Assembly: GCA_045594705.1 (NCBI GenBank) | Contig: JAZNZB010000086.1 | Location: forward strand, 1-59,114 | Direction of reading: 5' to 3' | Origin: SVQP01 sp045594705 | GTDB taxonomy: Bacteria > Bacillota > Clostridia > Oscillospirales > CAG-272 | Length of the DNA stretch: 59,114 nt | Shown: piece after piece, positions 43,960 to 52,289 of the stretch | Layout of the letters: each line of letters opens with the position of its first letter | Numbering within the stretch: position 1 is the first letter of the stretch | Position numbers and translations under genes: made by a program | The notes under the pieces: model-generated | Databases searched by the model: none | What the model was told of the DNA's origin: nothing | Seen by the model: the letters and a program-made list of their open reading frames with translations, nothing else

Positions 43960-44079
43960 TGTTATTGCGGTAATAACGGAAAGCAGGTACAGAATACCCG
44001 TAGCACCGGTCACCAGCGTCATAGCCAGCTGCGCCAACACGGCTGCAGCCGAAATCAATGCAATCCAGATCTTCTTCAT
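43954..44079 (-). CDS. 41-residue single-span membrane peptide
   Basis: The reading frame ATG 44079 to TGA 43954 is preceded by a strong GGAGG site 6 bases upstream. The peptide begins MKKIWIALISAAAVLAQ and continues as a hydrophobic segment ending ITAITG, in effect one long or two short membrane spans. It lies 23 bp after the DUF4091 glycosidase gene and 39 bp before the MFS-GH2 gene in the same operon. No family is recognised. A helper subunit of the transporter is possible (inference). Confidence 0.65.
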   Translation of the reverse strand: MKKIWIALISAAAVLAQLAMTLVTGATGILYLLSVITAITG

Positions 44080-44102
44080 TTTTTACCTCCATAAAACACA
44101 GA

Positions 44103-45671
44103 TCATTCACAGAGTGCTTCGAGCACAGCGATGCGCGCGGCATCGATATCTGCTTCGTTGTGTGTAAAGTCCTCAAAGGTGCGCGCAACCGACCGTGCAA
44201 TGGCAAGTGCCGCTGCACCGTCCTTTTGCCCAAGCATGTGCAAAAGCTCCCAGTCGTAAAGTCCCTCGCGGGTGGCAACGCCTCGGTTGGAGTGCAGCAC
44301 GCCGAAATTCTCAATATCGGGATACACGATATAGCCGTCGCCCTTGTATCTCGCGCTCGGCTGAATACCGTAAATAGTCTTCTCGCCCCAATAATTGAAG
44401 CCCCAGTGCAAGAATCCCGTAATGCCCTGCGCGTAGCATGCCCACTTGATCATGCGGCTGTAGGAATGCGGCAGGTCGATAAACTTATTCAGCCACCAGT
44501 TCTCCTCGGGGAAGCAGCAGCTGTAGCACCAGACGGTATCCCCTGCCTTCTGCCGTTCGCGATAGAAATAGGGATCGGAGGCGTACACCTCAAGTCTTGG
44601 CACGTATTGATCACACTTTCCTGCCAGCTGCAGCGCGATCTCGTGCGTATCCAGCGGCTCGCCGCAAGGAATTCCGGGGCAAACCTCCCGTGCAATCTCT
44701 CTTGCCCAATACCAATATTCGGTGGTGTGGGGCTCATCCTGCAGTCGCAGATTGAGCATGGAAAGCCAGCCCTTCTCTTCGAAATGCTTGTACATACCGC
44801 CCCAGTACGCGCGTGCCCAATGCTCAGCCTCAGGCTTTCCGATCTCGTACCAAACAATGTCACCGTGATCTCCGCAGCCGAGAATGGTCTTCCCCCATAC
44901 CGAGCTGACGGGGGCAGAAAGCGTCAGATATTTAAAGCTTCCCTCACGTAAGAACAGCTCAATGAACTGATCCAGCAGCGTATAGTCAAAGTGCCACTCG
45001 GACTCGGAGATGCGCTTTGATCCCGCGTCGATCAGAAAATCGATGGGGGTGATATTCAGGCTGTTGACGCGCAGCACCTTCATGGCGCGCGCGTAATTCG
45101 CCAGCAGCTCCCACCACTTGTCGGTATAGCGGCAGGTATCGTAGAAGGGCGTGATGGGCGGTGTCCAGGGCTTTCCCTCGGGGGGGAAAAAGCCTGTAGT
45201 GCAGAAGAAATACTCATGCCCGAACGCAGATTCTGCAGGCTCGGGAATGATCACGGGATAGACGCGCAGCGAAAGATTTGCGCAAAAATCGCCGCGCGAG
45301 GTCTTGACCGTGCAAGTAACCGGAGTGATCCCCTCTGCTGCCTGCTCGGACACCCACAGGTGCAGCCACAGACCTTGCGTGGTATTGGAAGGCACGTGCA
45401 CGCTCTTGCCCGGCTTCAAAAGATCCGGATAAGGCAGACCATCGTTGAAAACGGCGTAATCCTGCACGCAAATCTCAGCCTCCACGCCCTCGGGAACACC
45501 CGCAAGCGTAACGTCGGTCACATCAAAAGCGCACTCCACCTCGCGCAAAAGAAGCTGCGCGCTGACGTACATATTCTTGCCCGTATGCAGATTGATCCTT
45601 GCACAGTCGGCCTTTTGCTTTCTTGTGTGCTTATACACACGCTCGGCTGACGATTTGCACCAAAAATCCAT
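44103..45671 (-). CDS. DUF4091/GH123-like glycoside hydrolase
   Basis: A 522-residue protein without a signal peptide. Residues about 30-145 form a beta-sandwich domain. Residues about 160-480 match the DUF4091 catalytic-type region, with LQDEPHTTEYWYW (Asp-Glu pair, the likely catalytic site of GH123-like enzymes) and GFLHWGFNYWGE. GH123 members are N-acetyl-beta-galactosaminidases, but DUF4091 substrates are mostly unknown. It is part of the carbohydrate operon, 12 bp after the PHP gene. Confidence 0.82.
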   Translation of the reverse strand: MDFWCKSSAERVYKHTRKQKADCARINLHTGKNMYVSAQLLLREVECAFDVTDVTLAGVPEGVEAEICVQDYAVFNDGLPYPDLLKPGKSVHVPSNTTQGLWLHLWVSEQAAEGITPVTCTVKTSRGDFCANLSLRVYPVIIPEPAESAFGHEYFFCTTGFFPPEGKPWTPPITPFYDTCRYTDKWWELLANYARAMKVLRVNSLNITPIDFLIDAGSKRISESEWHFDYTLLDQFIELFLREGSFKYLTLSAPVSSVWGKTILGCGDHGDIVWYEIGKPEAEHWARAYWGGMYKHFEEKGWLSMLNLRLQDEPHTTEYWYWAREIAREVCPGIPCGEPLDTHEIALQLAGKCDQYVPRLEVYASDPYFYRERQKAGDTVWCYSCCFPEENWWLNKFIDLPHSYSRMIKWACYAQGITGFLHWGFNYWGEKTIYGIQPSARYKGDGYIVYPDIENFGVLHSNRGVATREGLYDWELLHMLGQKDGAAALAIARSVARTFEDFTHNEADIDAARIAVLEALCE

Positions 45672-45683
45672 TCGTTTGCTCCT

Positions 45684-46625
45684 TTACAGTAATTCTGAAA
45701 TGTCATACGGACGCGAAAAGGCGCGTCCACCATTTGCATCAGCCACCTGCACGCGCACGAATCTGACGTGCTCGGGCACTGCAAACCGATGCTCGGTCAA
45801 AGAATCCCCGTGTGCGCGAACCGTAGAGGTCTCGCGGCCGCTGGTCAAAAACGAAATGGCACAGCAAGGAGAGGTCACGACGTGCATAACGCCGTCCTCC
45901 ACCCAAAGCTCGCGGATCTCGGGGCCTGTGGAGGCATACATCTCTCCCCTTTTCATGGCCTCGAAAATATCAGCATAAGTCAAAGACGCCGCTTTGATCA
46001 TGCTCCAGCCGCCAAAGGAATCGTTATAGGGGGACGACTCGTCCATGGCAACGTTGTGATTATCGTCGGTTGCCGTGGGCACCACGCTCATGCCCGCGCG
46101 GCAGCAAAGCTCAAACTCATAGTCTGCCCAGCCGTTTTGCATTTCGATCTCGCAGCCGGTGTTATACACCTCAAAGCCCCAAAGACCCTTGAGCGGCAAA
46201 AAATCCGCTGCATGCTGGAAAGACCATCTGGGATGGTTGTACTGCACCAAAAATCCCTCTTTTGCCGCGCGCAGGTTGAGATCGCTGACTGCGTCAACGT
46301 CGTACACACGCTCAAACGGCACAAAGGTTTCCCTGTCGGGATCGGGAGAAAAATAATTCAAATGATATACACTTGCGTGACTCCACGGCTCTGTGGGAGC
46401 ATTGAAGTCAATTTCTATCGCGGTAAGCGGCAAAAAATCATCGCTGCGCAGCTCGGGATGAGGCAAAATGCGGTTGTGATCCGAAAACGCCACAACCGCA
46501 TAACCCTCTGCCAAGTATTTTTGCTTGATCTGCTCGGGCGTATATCTTCCGTCCGAGCAGGTCGTGTGGCAATGCAGATTTGCCTTATAGAACGTACCGC
46601 TTTCGGGAAGCAGATACTTTTTCAT
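45684..46625 (-). CDS. PHP-domain metal-dependent phosphoesterase/hydrolase
   Basis: A 313-residue PHP protein. Metal-binding motifs are NLHCHTTCSDG (HxH plus Asp), FSDHNR, an IEIDF segment, QYNHPRWS and ATDDNHN, which together give a trinuclear-type site. There is no signal peptide. PHP enzymes hydrolyse phosphoesters such as histidinol phosphate or nucleotides, and stand-alone members occur in sugar-use operons. The substrate is unknown. It sits between the solute-binding genes and the glycosidases. Confidence 0.85.
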   Translation of the reverse strand: MKKYLLPESGTFYKANLHCHTTCSDGRYTPEQIKQKYLAEGYAVVAFSDHNRILPHPELRSDDFLPLTAIEIDFNAPTEPWSHASVYHLNYFSPDPDRETFVPFERVYDVDAVSDLNLRAAKEGFLVQYNHPRWSFQHAADFLPLKGLWGFEVYNTGCEIEMQNGWADYEFELCCRAGMSVVPTATDDNHNVAMDESSPYNDSFGGWSMIKAASLTYADIFEAMKRGEMYASTGPEIRELWVEDGVMHVVTSPCCAISFLTSGRETSTVRAHGDSLTEHRFAVPEHVRFVRVQVADANGGRAFSRPYDISELL

Positions 46626-46650
46626 CGTTTCTTATCCTATCACTCTTTTA

Positions 46651-48090
46651 TCATTCAAATTTGGAGATCAGCTTTTTGAGTGCCTTCTCGGTTCTGTTTG
46701 CAGCCTTGGAGTAAGCAGACGCAAAGGAGTTGGTTCCCTTGGTGACAGCTCCCTGGAAGGTGCCTGCAAGGCTCAGCTCGGTATAGTAATTGACAAGGTC
46801 ATAGGTACGGTTGGAGAAGATGATATCCAGCATACCCGCGGACTCCTCGTCACGTACCGTCTTTCTCTTGAGCACAAGCTCGTAGTAGGTGGGAATGACG
46901 TGCTTACCGGACAGAATGGCCATACTCTCCATGACCTTGCTGACCTGCTCGGAATCCTGCGGCCCCTGGGGAACGACCATAGTGGAGGAAATACCGTGTA
47001 CCCAGGTCTGGTAGTTTTCCTGGTTCTTATCGTACTTCGGAACGGGCAGCACACCAAAATCGTCAGACATATCCTTGAGGTTTACGATATAGCTTGCAAC
47101 CTCGCTGTAGAACAGACCCTGGTTGGCAGCAAACATGCCCTTTGCAACGGGCTCGTCACCTGCCTTTACGATATAGGTGGAATTGCCGGCATAGAAGATC
47201 TCCAGCACCTTATCCAAAAGGTCGGTTGCCTTGAGCAGATCGGAATCGGTCATGCACAGATAAGGATCGTCGTCCGCAGAGCACTGAACGTACTTCAGAC
47301 CCGATGCATAAAACATAGTCGAGCCCATGGAGGAGGTACCGATCAGACCGTAAATATCGTTGCTGTCGTACTTGCCGTCACCGTTCGCATCTTGGGTGAC
47401 CTTTTCGACGTAGGAGCTGAACACGTCCAGCGTCCATTCCTGATTTTCAACCGTTTCATACAGGTTGTCAAGGCCCTCCTTCTCGGCAAGCACCTTGGAG
47501 AACAGGATCAAGAAGGTCACGTCGTGCGCCAAGAAGTTGACGTCGCTGTTCATCCAGAACAGCTTGCCGCCGATATTCATCTCAGCCGTACCCTGATCCC
47601 ACCATTCCGCATCCAGATCAACGTAAGGCAGATCATGGAAATCACGCAGATGTCCGCGCGATGCCATCGTGCCTGCACCAACCATATCGGGCATTGCCAG
47701 GCTGTATTCGCCCGTGCCACCCTTGATATCGTTGGCTATGGTGGTAATGACGTCGGGGGTGGCTACGGGAGAGACGATGTAATTGATCTTGCACTTTTCC
47801 TGCAAGGCCAGGTTTCTGGTATAAACCGCCTGCTCCAGGGGATCGGAGCTGGTGTCCTCGCGCATCATTTCATTCTGCGCATTACCCGCATCGTTACGGC
47901 AAACGACTGCGAAATCCTCGCCGCCAAGGTCGATCTCAATCGCATCCAGCGCGACCTGATATTCGTCCGCCTCGACCTCGGTAGAGCCGGACTCGACCTC
48001 GCTCGGATCATCCTCCACATCGGCACAGCCTGCAAAGCATGCAAGCAGCATCAAGGCAGCCAGAAAAACGCTCAAAAGTTTGATTTTCAT
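46651..48090 (-). CDS. Extracellular solute-binding lipoprotein (copy 2)
   Basis: A 479-residue predicted lipoprotein with lipobox CFAGC. It is a close paralogue of the next gene upstream, with the same order of segments (PDMVGAGTMAS, MNSDVNFLAHDVTFLILFSKV, VLPVPKYDKNQENY, KRKTVRDEESAGMLDIIFSN). A dockerin/EF-hand-like loop, DANGDGKYDSND, suggests calcium binding. The family is an extracellular solute-binding protein of the polysaccharide/oligosaccharide type. Start 48090 has GGAGG upstream. No permease or ATPase gene of an ABC importer is in this operon. Confidence 0.85.
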   Translation of the reverse strand: MKIKLLSVFLAALMLLACFAGCADVEDDPSEVESGSTEVEADEYQVALDAIEIDLGGEDFAVVCRNDAGNAQNEMMREDTSSDPLEQAVYTRNLALQEKCKINYIVSPVATPDVITTIANDIKGGTGEYSLAMPDMVGAGTMASRGHLRDFHDLPYVDLDAEWWDQGTAEMNIGGKLFWMNSDVNFLAHDVTFLILFSKVLAEKEGLDNLYETVENQEWTLDVFSSYVEKVTQDANGDGKYDSNDIYGLIGTSSMGSTMFYASGLKYVQCSADDDPYLCMTDSDLLKATDLLDKVLEIFYAGNSTYIVKAGDEPVAKGMFAANQGLFYSEVASYIVNLKDMSDDFGVLPVPKYDKNQENYQTWVHGISSTMVVPQGPQDSEQVSKVMESMAILSGKHVIPTYYELVLKRKTVRDEESAGMLDIIFSNRTYDLVNYYTELSLAGTFQGAVTKGTNSFASAYSKAANRTEKALKKLISKFE

Positions 48091-48129
48091 AAAATCCTCC
48101 AAAAATGTATTTGATTTCCGTTTTGCTTT

Positions 48130-49578
48130 TTATTCCATATCCTCGATCTTGCCTACGATATGTCTGATCTCCTTCTCTGCCTTTTTCAGTCTGGACTGAT
48201 AATTGGACGAGAAATTGTTGGTTTTTGCGTTCACAGCCTCCTGGAAGGTATGCATCAGACCGATCCTTTCATAGAAGCAGGCCAGGTCGTAGATGCGATT
48301 GGAGAAAATGATATCCAGCATCTGTGCCGATTCCTCGTCACGGACGGTCTTTCTCTTGAGCACCAGATCGTAGTAGGTGGGAATGACCGATTCGGACGAC
48401 AGGATCGCCATGGTCTCGATGACCTTGCCAAGATCGTCGTAATTCTTAGGGCCTACCGGTATGACCATGGTAGAGGAAACAGGATTGACGTAGGTCGCGT
48501 ACTTTTCTTGATTCTTGTCGTATTTGGGCAGCGGCAGCACACCGAAATCGTCCGACATATTGCGAAGTCCGCCAATATAGCTTGCACATTCAAAGTAGAA
48601 AAGTCCCTGATTGTTGATGAACATATTCATCGCGTCCTTTTCTTTCCCCGGTGCTACGATATAGGAGCTGTGACCGGTATAAAGAAGATCCAGCACCTTG
48701 TCAAGCAGATCCGATGCCTTGAGCAGATCGGTCTCGGTCATGGCAAGATAGGGATCACCCTCTTGGTCGCAAGCCACGTATCTCATCTCAGAGCCGTAAA
48801 ACATAGCATATCCCAGTGTGGAGGTGCCGATCAGACCGTATGCGTCCCCCTCATCGTACTTGCCGTTTCCGTCCAGATCCGAGGACACCTTTTTGGCATA
48901 CGAGGAAAGCAGGTCGATCGTCCAATCGCCGTTATCGACCGTTTGGTAAAGATCCTCAAGTCCCTGCTTCTCGGCCATGACCTTGGAAAACAGCGTTAAG
49001 AAGGTTACGTCGTGTGCCATGTAGTTGATATCACTGTTCATCCAAAGGGTTCTGCCCACCACGCTCATGGATGCAGTACCATCATCCCACCACGCAGCGT
49101 CCAGATCAATGTAGGCCAGATCGTTGAAATCCTTGAGCATACTCTTGGTAGCCATGCTCCCCGCCACACGCATATCCGGGAAAGCAATGGCGTATTCGCA
49201 CGCGCCTGCCTTGATATCGTTGGAGATCAGGTCGGAAAGCCCATCGGAGGGCGAAAGCTTGGCGATATAGTTGAGATTACAGATCTCCGAGAGATTGCGG
49301 TTACGGTTATAGACCGCATTTTCCAGCGGCTCGGAGCTGGCCTCCTCCCGGAAGATCTCGGAAACAGAGCTGCCCGCGTCGCCGCGGCCAAGCACCACGA
49401 AATCCTCCCTGTTCATATCCACGGGGATTTTGGCCAAAGCCTCCTTGTATTCATTCTCGTATTCCACAGCCGAAGTCTGCTCTTCCTGCCCCGACGGGTC
49501 GGTCGCGCAGGACGCAAGCAATCCGACCAGCATAATGGATGCAAGCATCGCACAAAGCACTCTCCATTTCAGCTTCAT
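48130..49578 (-). CDS. Extracellular solute-binding lipoprotein (copy 1)
   Basis: A 482-residue predicted lipoprotein (lipobox LLASC) and first gene of the carbohydrate operon. Its sequence is about half identical by eye to copy 2. Hallmarks are PDMRVAGSMATKS, MNSDINYMAHDVTFLTLFSKV, the Ca-type loop DLDGNGKYDEGD and LPLPKYDKNQEKY. It probably arose by tandem duplication, and the two may bind related glycans. The ribosome site is CGGAGGG before ATG 49578. Confidence 0.85.
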   Translation of the reverse strand: MKLKWRVLCAMLASIMLVGLLASCATDPSGQEEQTSAVEYENEYKEALAKIPVDMNREDFVVLGRGDAGSSVSEIFREEASSEPLENAVYNRNRNLSEICNLNYIAKLSPSDGLSDLISNDIKAGACEYAIAFPDMRVAGSMATKSMLKDFNDLAYIDLDAAWWDDGTASMSVVGRTLWMNSDINYMAHDVTFLTLFSKVMAEKQGLEDLYQTVDNGDWTIDLLSSYAKKVSSDLDGNGKYDEGDAYGLIGTSTLGYAMFYGSEMRYVACDQEGDPYLAMTETDLLKASDLLDKVLDLLYTGHSSYIVAPGKEKDAMNMFINNQGLFYFECASYIGGLRNMSDDFGVLPLPKYDKNQEKYATYVNPVSSTMVIPVGPKNYDDLGKVIETMAILSSESVIPTYYDLVLKRKTVRDEESAQMLDIIFSNRIYDLACFYERIGLMHTFQEAVNAKTNNFSSNYQSRLKKAEKEIRHIVGKIEDME

Positions 49579-49625
49579 GGCAAATCCCTCCGAAATTTTG
49601 ATGGGGGTACACTTATATGTATAAC

Positions 49626-49654
49626 ATTATATCATATCGGAGTTGCAATTGCGA
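49626..49654 (-). promoter_or_regulatory. Probable promoter of the carbohydrate operon
   Basis: A perfect minus-strand TATAAT (49626-49631) about 45 bp before the first gene, with a weak -35 (TCGCAA) 17 bp upstream. The weak -35 would fit an activator-dependent promoter (inference). Confidence 0.45.
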
Positions 49655-49744
49655 GTCTTTTTTTCGGGTTTTGTCGTTGTGTCAAACTTTTCTGCGTTTT
49701 CCACAAATGCTGATTTTCAAAATCGGGCAGTTTGCCGAAAAAAG

Positions 49745-49775
49745 ACTGCCGTGCGCATCGAATGCGCACGGCAGT
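49745..49775 (-). terminator. Terminator of prmC-ddl
   Basis: A 14-bp perfect stem, ACTGCCGTGCGCAT/ATGCGCACGGCAGT, followed on the minus strand by CTTTTTTC, directly after the ddl stop. Confidence 0.9.
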
Positions 49776-49777
49776 GC

Positions 49778-50818
49778 TCAATATACGGATGAAAGTGCAA
49801 GCTGCACCAGTCTTTCGCAGAGCGAATCGTAATCAAGGCCAATCTCGGCAGCCATTTGCGGAAGCAGGCTTGTGGGTGTCATCCCCGGCAAGGTATTGGC
49901 CTCCAGGCACCAAAGTCCGCCCTCCTCGTCCAGCATCCAGTCAAAGCGCGCGTACCCACTCAGGCGAAGCGCATCAAAGGCACGGAGCGTCAGCTCACCT
50001 ACCTGCACGCGCGTGCGCTCCTCAATAGGTGCAGGACAGATCTCCTCGGTCTTGCCACCCTGGTATTTATTGGCGTAATCATAAAATCCCTCGCGAGGAA
50101 TTATCTCAATCGCGGGCAACACCTCGCCTGCAAGAATCCCCACGGTCAGCTCTCTGCCCGCAATTCTCTTCTCCACCAGCACGTATCTTTCATATTTGGC
50201 AGCCGCCTGCATGGCATCGGCAAATTGCCCGGCATTATCTACCATGGACACGCCCACGCTCGAGCCTCCCGAGCAGGGCTTGACCACGCACGGATATCCG
50301 ATATGTGCGGGAGCCTCTTCGGGTACGCCGCGCGTCAGATCCACCAGCTCCCATGCGGGGGTAGGCACACCCGCACCCACCAGCATTTTCTTGGCGAGGT
50401 CCTTATCCATAGCCAAAAGGCTACCCACGTAGCCCGAGCCCGTATAACGGATGCCGAACGAATCCAGCGTTGCCTGCAGCTGGCCGTTCTCTCCCATATC
50501 TCCGTGCAACGCCATAAACACCACGTCTGCATATTTGCAAAGCGGGATCACGTTGGCACCGATCTTGGCCTCACCGTTTCCGCTTGCTGCCTTGAGTGCC
50601 GCCAGATCGGGCACCTGCTCACTGACGCTGTGCGCAGGATAAGGCTCGGTCATAAAGCATTCATCCATGCCCTTTTGGCTCAGATGCATGCCAAGATATA
50701 CGTCCAGAAGGCAAACTCTGTGCCCGCGTCGGATCAGCGCATTGGCGATCAGCGAGCCGGAGGTCAGCGAAACGTCTCTTTCGGGGGAAAGTCCGCCCAT
50801 CAAAACCACGATGTTCAA
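49778..50818 (-). CDS. ddl: D-alanine--D-alanine ligase
   Basis: A 346-residue ATP-grasp ligase making the D-Ala-D-Ala end of peptidoglycan precursors. The N-terminal GGLSPERDVSLTSG, ALHGDMGENG, the ATP-binding loop KPCSGGSSVGVS, EKRIAGRELTVG, and the C-terminal ARFDWMLDE with LEANTLPGMTPTSLLP are all present. Residues around KYQGGKTEE suggest the D-Ala (vancomycin-sensitive) type. It follows prmC after 18 bp, with an AAAGGAG site. Confidence 0.95.
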   Translation of the reverse strand: MNIVVLMGGLSPERDVSLTSGSLIANALIRRGHRVCLLDVYLGMHLSQKGMDECFMTEPYPAHSVSEQVPDLAALKAASGNGEAKIGANVIPLCKYADVVFMALHGDMGENGQLQATLDSFGIRYTGSGYVGSLLAMDKDLAKKMLVGAGVPTPAWELVDLTRGVPEEAPAHIGYPCVVKPCSGGSSVGVSMVDNAGQFADAMQAAAKYERYVLVEKRIAGRELTVGILAGEVLPAIEIIPREGFYDYANKYQGGKTEEICPAPIEERTRVQVGELTLRAFDALRLSGYARFDWMLDEEGGLWCLEANTLPGMTPTSLLPQMAAEIGLDYDSLCERLVQLALSSVY

Positions 50819-50836
50819 AATATATTTCTCCTTTAG

Positions 50837-51661
50837 TCAATGATATTTCCGAATGATTGCCACACGGGGATTGCCGCCAAGATCGCGCTCCACCGTACAG
50901 GCAAAGCCAAGCTCTGCCGCCAAGGAACAGATCGCCTGCTCCTGGTCGTAGCCAATCTCGAAGATCCAAAGCCCGTCGGGCTTTAGTACGTGCTCACTCT
51001 GTGACAAAAAATGCTTGTAAAAGCGCATGCCATCCTCTCCACCGTCCAAAGCAGCCTGCGGCTCGTGCGCAAGCTCGGGTGCAAGGCCCTTGACCACCTC
51101 GGTGGGTATGTAGGGGGGATTTGACAGAATACAGTCGAATTTTTGCGCAAATGCGCCGTCAAGCGGCTGCAAAAGATCCAGAAGCACAAGCTCTGCGCGC
51201 GCTTCGACACCGTTTGCGGTGCAGTTTTTTCGCGCCATTTCCAGCGTATTTTCAAACGCATCCACCGCGACAGCAGTCGTGTCGGGGCGACTTACAAGCA
51301 CGGCCGTGACGATGCAGCCGCTACCAGTGCAAAAATCGGCAAAACGTGCGTCGGGGGGCAAAAGAGCGATAGCCTTCTCGACCAGCAGCTCAGTATCCGG
51401 CCGCGGGATCAGACAATCGGGACTGACCGAAAATGGTAATCCGAAAAACTCCCACTCACCCAGCAAATACTGTAAGGGCTCATGCTGCAATCTTTTTTCT
51501 ACAGCTTTTTTCAAGGCTTCGCTCGAAAAATCCTGATGCTTGCAAAACGGCAGCTCGGATGCCTTAACACCGCAAAAATGCATAAGCAGTAGCCCTGCTT
51601 CAAACGGTGCGTTATCAATGCCTGCGCCTTCGAGCAGTTCACAGATCTCACGGTATTTCAA
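50837..51661 (-). CDS. prmC: Peptide chain release factor N5-glutamine methyltransferase
   Basis: A 274-residue SAM-dependent enzyme that methylates the GGQ glutamine of RF1/RF2. It has an N-terminal helical domain, then RPDTELLVEKA, the SAM loop ADFCTGSGCI, and the catalytic SNPPYIP. TTG 51661 was chosen as start because AAGGAGG lies 8 bases upstream. The in-frame ATG at 51694 touches the -10 box (51695-51700) and would precede the transcript. It is the first gene of prmC-ddl, away from its usual prfA partner. Confidence 0.92.
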   Translation of the reverse strand: MKYREICELLEGAGIDNAPFEAGLLLMHFCGVKASELPFCKHQDFSSEALKKAVEKRLQHEPLQYLLGEWEFFGLPFSVSPDCLIPRPDTELLVEKAIALLPPDARFADFCTGSGCIVTAVLVSRPDTTAVAVDAFENTLEMARKNCTANGVEARAELVLLDLLQPLDGAFAQKFDCILSNPPYIPTEVVKGLAPELAHEPQAALDGGEDGMRFYKHFLSQSEHVLKPDGLWIFEIGYDQEQAICSLAAELGFACTVERDLGGNPRVAIIRKYH

Positions 51662-51694
51662 GCCTTGTCCCTCCTTATTGCAGCACTTACGCAT

Positions 51695-51723
51695 ATTATA
51701 TCATATCTCTGCCGTTCTGTCAC
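51695..51723 (-). promoter_or_regulatory. Sigma-A promoter of prmC-ddl
   Basis: Minus-strand GTGACA (51718-51723), 17-bp spacer, perfect TATAAT (51695-51700). It sets the prmC start at TTG 51661. Confidence 0.7.
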
Positions 51724-51845
51724 ACTTTTTTTGGAGATTCTCAAAAAAAATTGTTCGAACTCAAAACATAACCAAATAAATGTGAAATAATTGAAAATTT
51801 TTTTGCCAAATGATAAATTTTCAACAATATTCGAGAAAAAAGCAC

Positions 51846-51874
51846 TTGATTTTCACGCGGAAATACTGTATACT
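51846..51874 (+). promoter_or_regulatory. Sigma-A promoter of the 51907 small membrane gene
   Basis: TTGATT (51846-51851), 17-bp spacer, TATACT (51869-51874). Confidence 0.7.
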
Positions 51875-51906
51875 GTATGTGGAAAACTTTTTTGGAGGTA
51901 ACATAC

Positions 51907-52125
51907 ATGGAACAAAAGAACAAAAATAACGTTTGGAAGATCGTCCTGATCTCTTTAGCCGTTGCGGCAGTTGTTGCAGTCGGCATCGTAATCCTGGTTA
52001 AGGTCATCAAGAAGAAGAAGGCAGCGAAGCAGCTGGTACTGGAATGGGATGACGAAGATGCTTTTGAAAAGTGTATGAACGGACACGATGATTGCGAGAT
52101 CGTTGTCATTTCTGATCAGGAATAA
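51907..52125 (+). CDS. Small single-span membrane protein with acidic tail
   Basis: A 72-residue protein with a GGAGG site upstream of ATG 51907. It has a polar start (MEQKNKNN), one membrane helix (about 11-33), a Lys-rich stretch (VIKKKKAAK), and an acidic tail with a Cys-His-Cys patch (FEKCMNGHDDCEI). The architecture matches the 98-residue protein at 37908-38204, and no family is recognised. It is monocistronic, with its own promoter and terminator. Confidence 0.7.
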   Translation: MEQKNKNNVWKIVLISLAVAAVVAVGIVILVKVIKKKKAAKQLVLEWDDEDAFEKCMNGHDDCEIVVISDQE

Positions 52126-52149
52126 GACTTTCTAAAATTGATATTATCA

Positions 52150-52178
52150 AGCCCTGCATTGTCATGCAGGGCTCTTTT
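52150..52178 (+). terminator. Terminator of the 51907 gene
   Basis: A 10-bp stem, AGCCCTGCAT/ATGCAGGGCT, with a 4-base loop followed by CTTTTCT. Confidence 0.85.
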
Positions 52179-52221
52179 CTACTCTGCCCGAAAATTCTCT
52201 TAACAAATTTTCTCTCACCCA

Positions 52222-52250
52222 TTGACAGCGTAACATTGTTATGCTATAAT
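52222..52250 (+). promoter_or_regulatory. Consensus promoter of the YhbD-like/bactofilin operon
   Basis: Perfect TTGACA (52222-52227), 17-bp spacer and perfect TATAAT (52245-52250). The spacer itself is an operator-like palindrome. Confidence 0.85.
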
Positions 52251-52270
52251 GATCTCGTAACATTGTTACG
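52229..52270 (+). promoter_or_regulatory. Two palindromic operators, 27 bp apart
   Basis: CGTAACATTGTTATG (52229-52243) fills the -35/-10 spacer. CGTAACATTGTTACG (52256-52270) lies at the start of the transcript and is a perfect palindrome of 7-bp arms around one base. The pair suggests strong repression, probably by the HTH protein encoded 20 bp downstream. Confidence 0.75.
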
Positions 52271-52289
52271 CTGCTAAAAAGGAGGCGTT

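Noticed and set aside
51662..51694. ATG 51694 as the prmC start
   Set aside because: It abuts the -10 box, so it would not be in the transcript. TTG 51661 has an ideal ribosome site.
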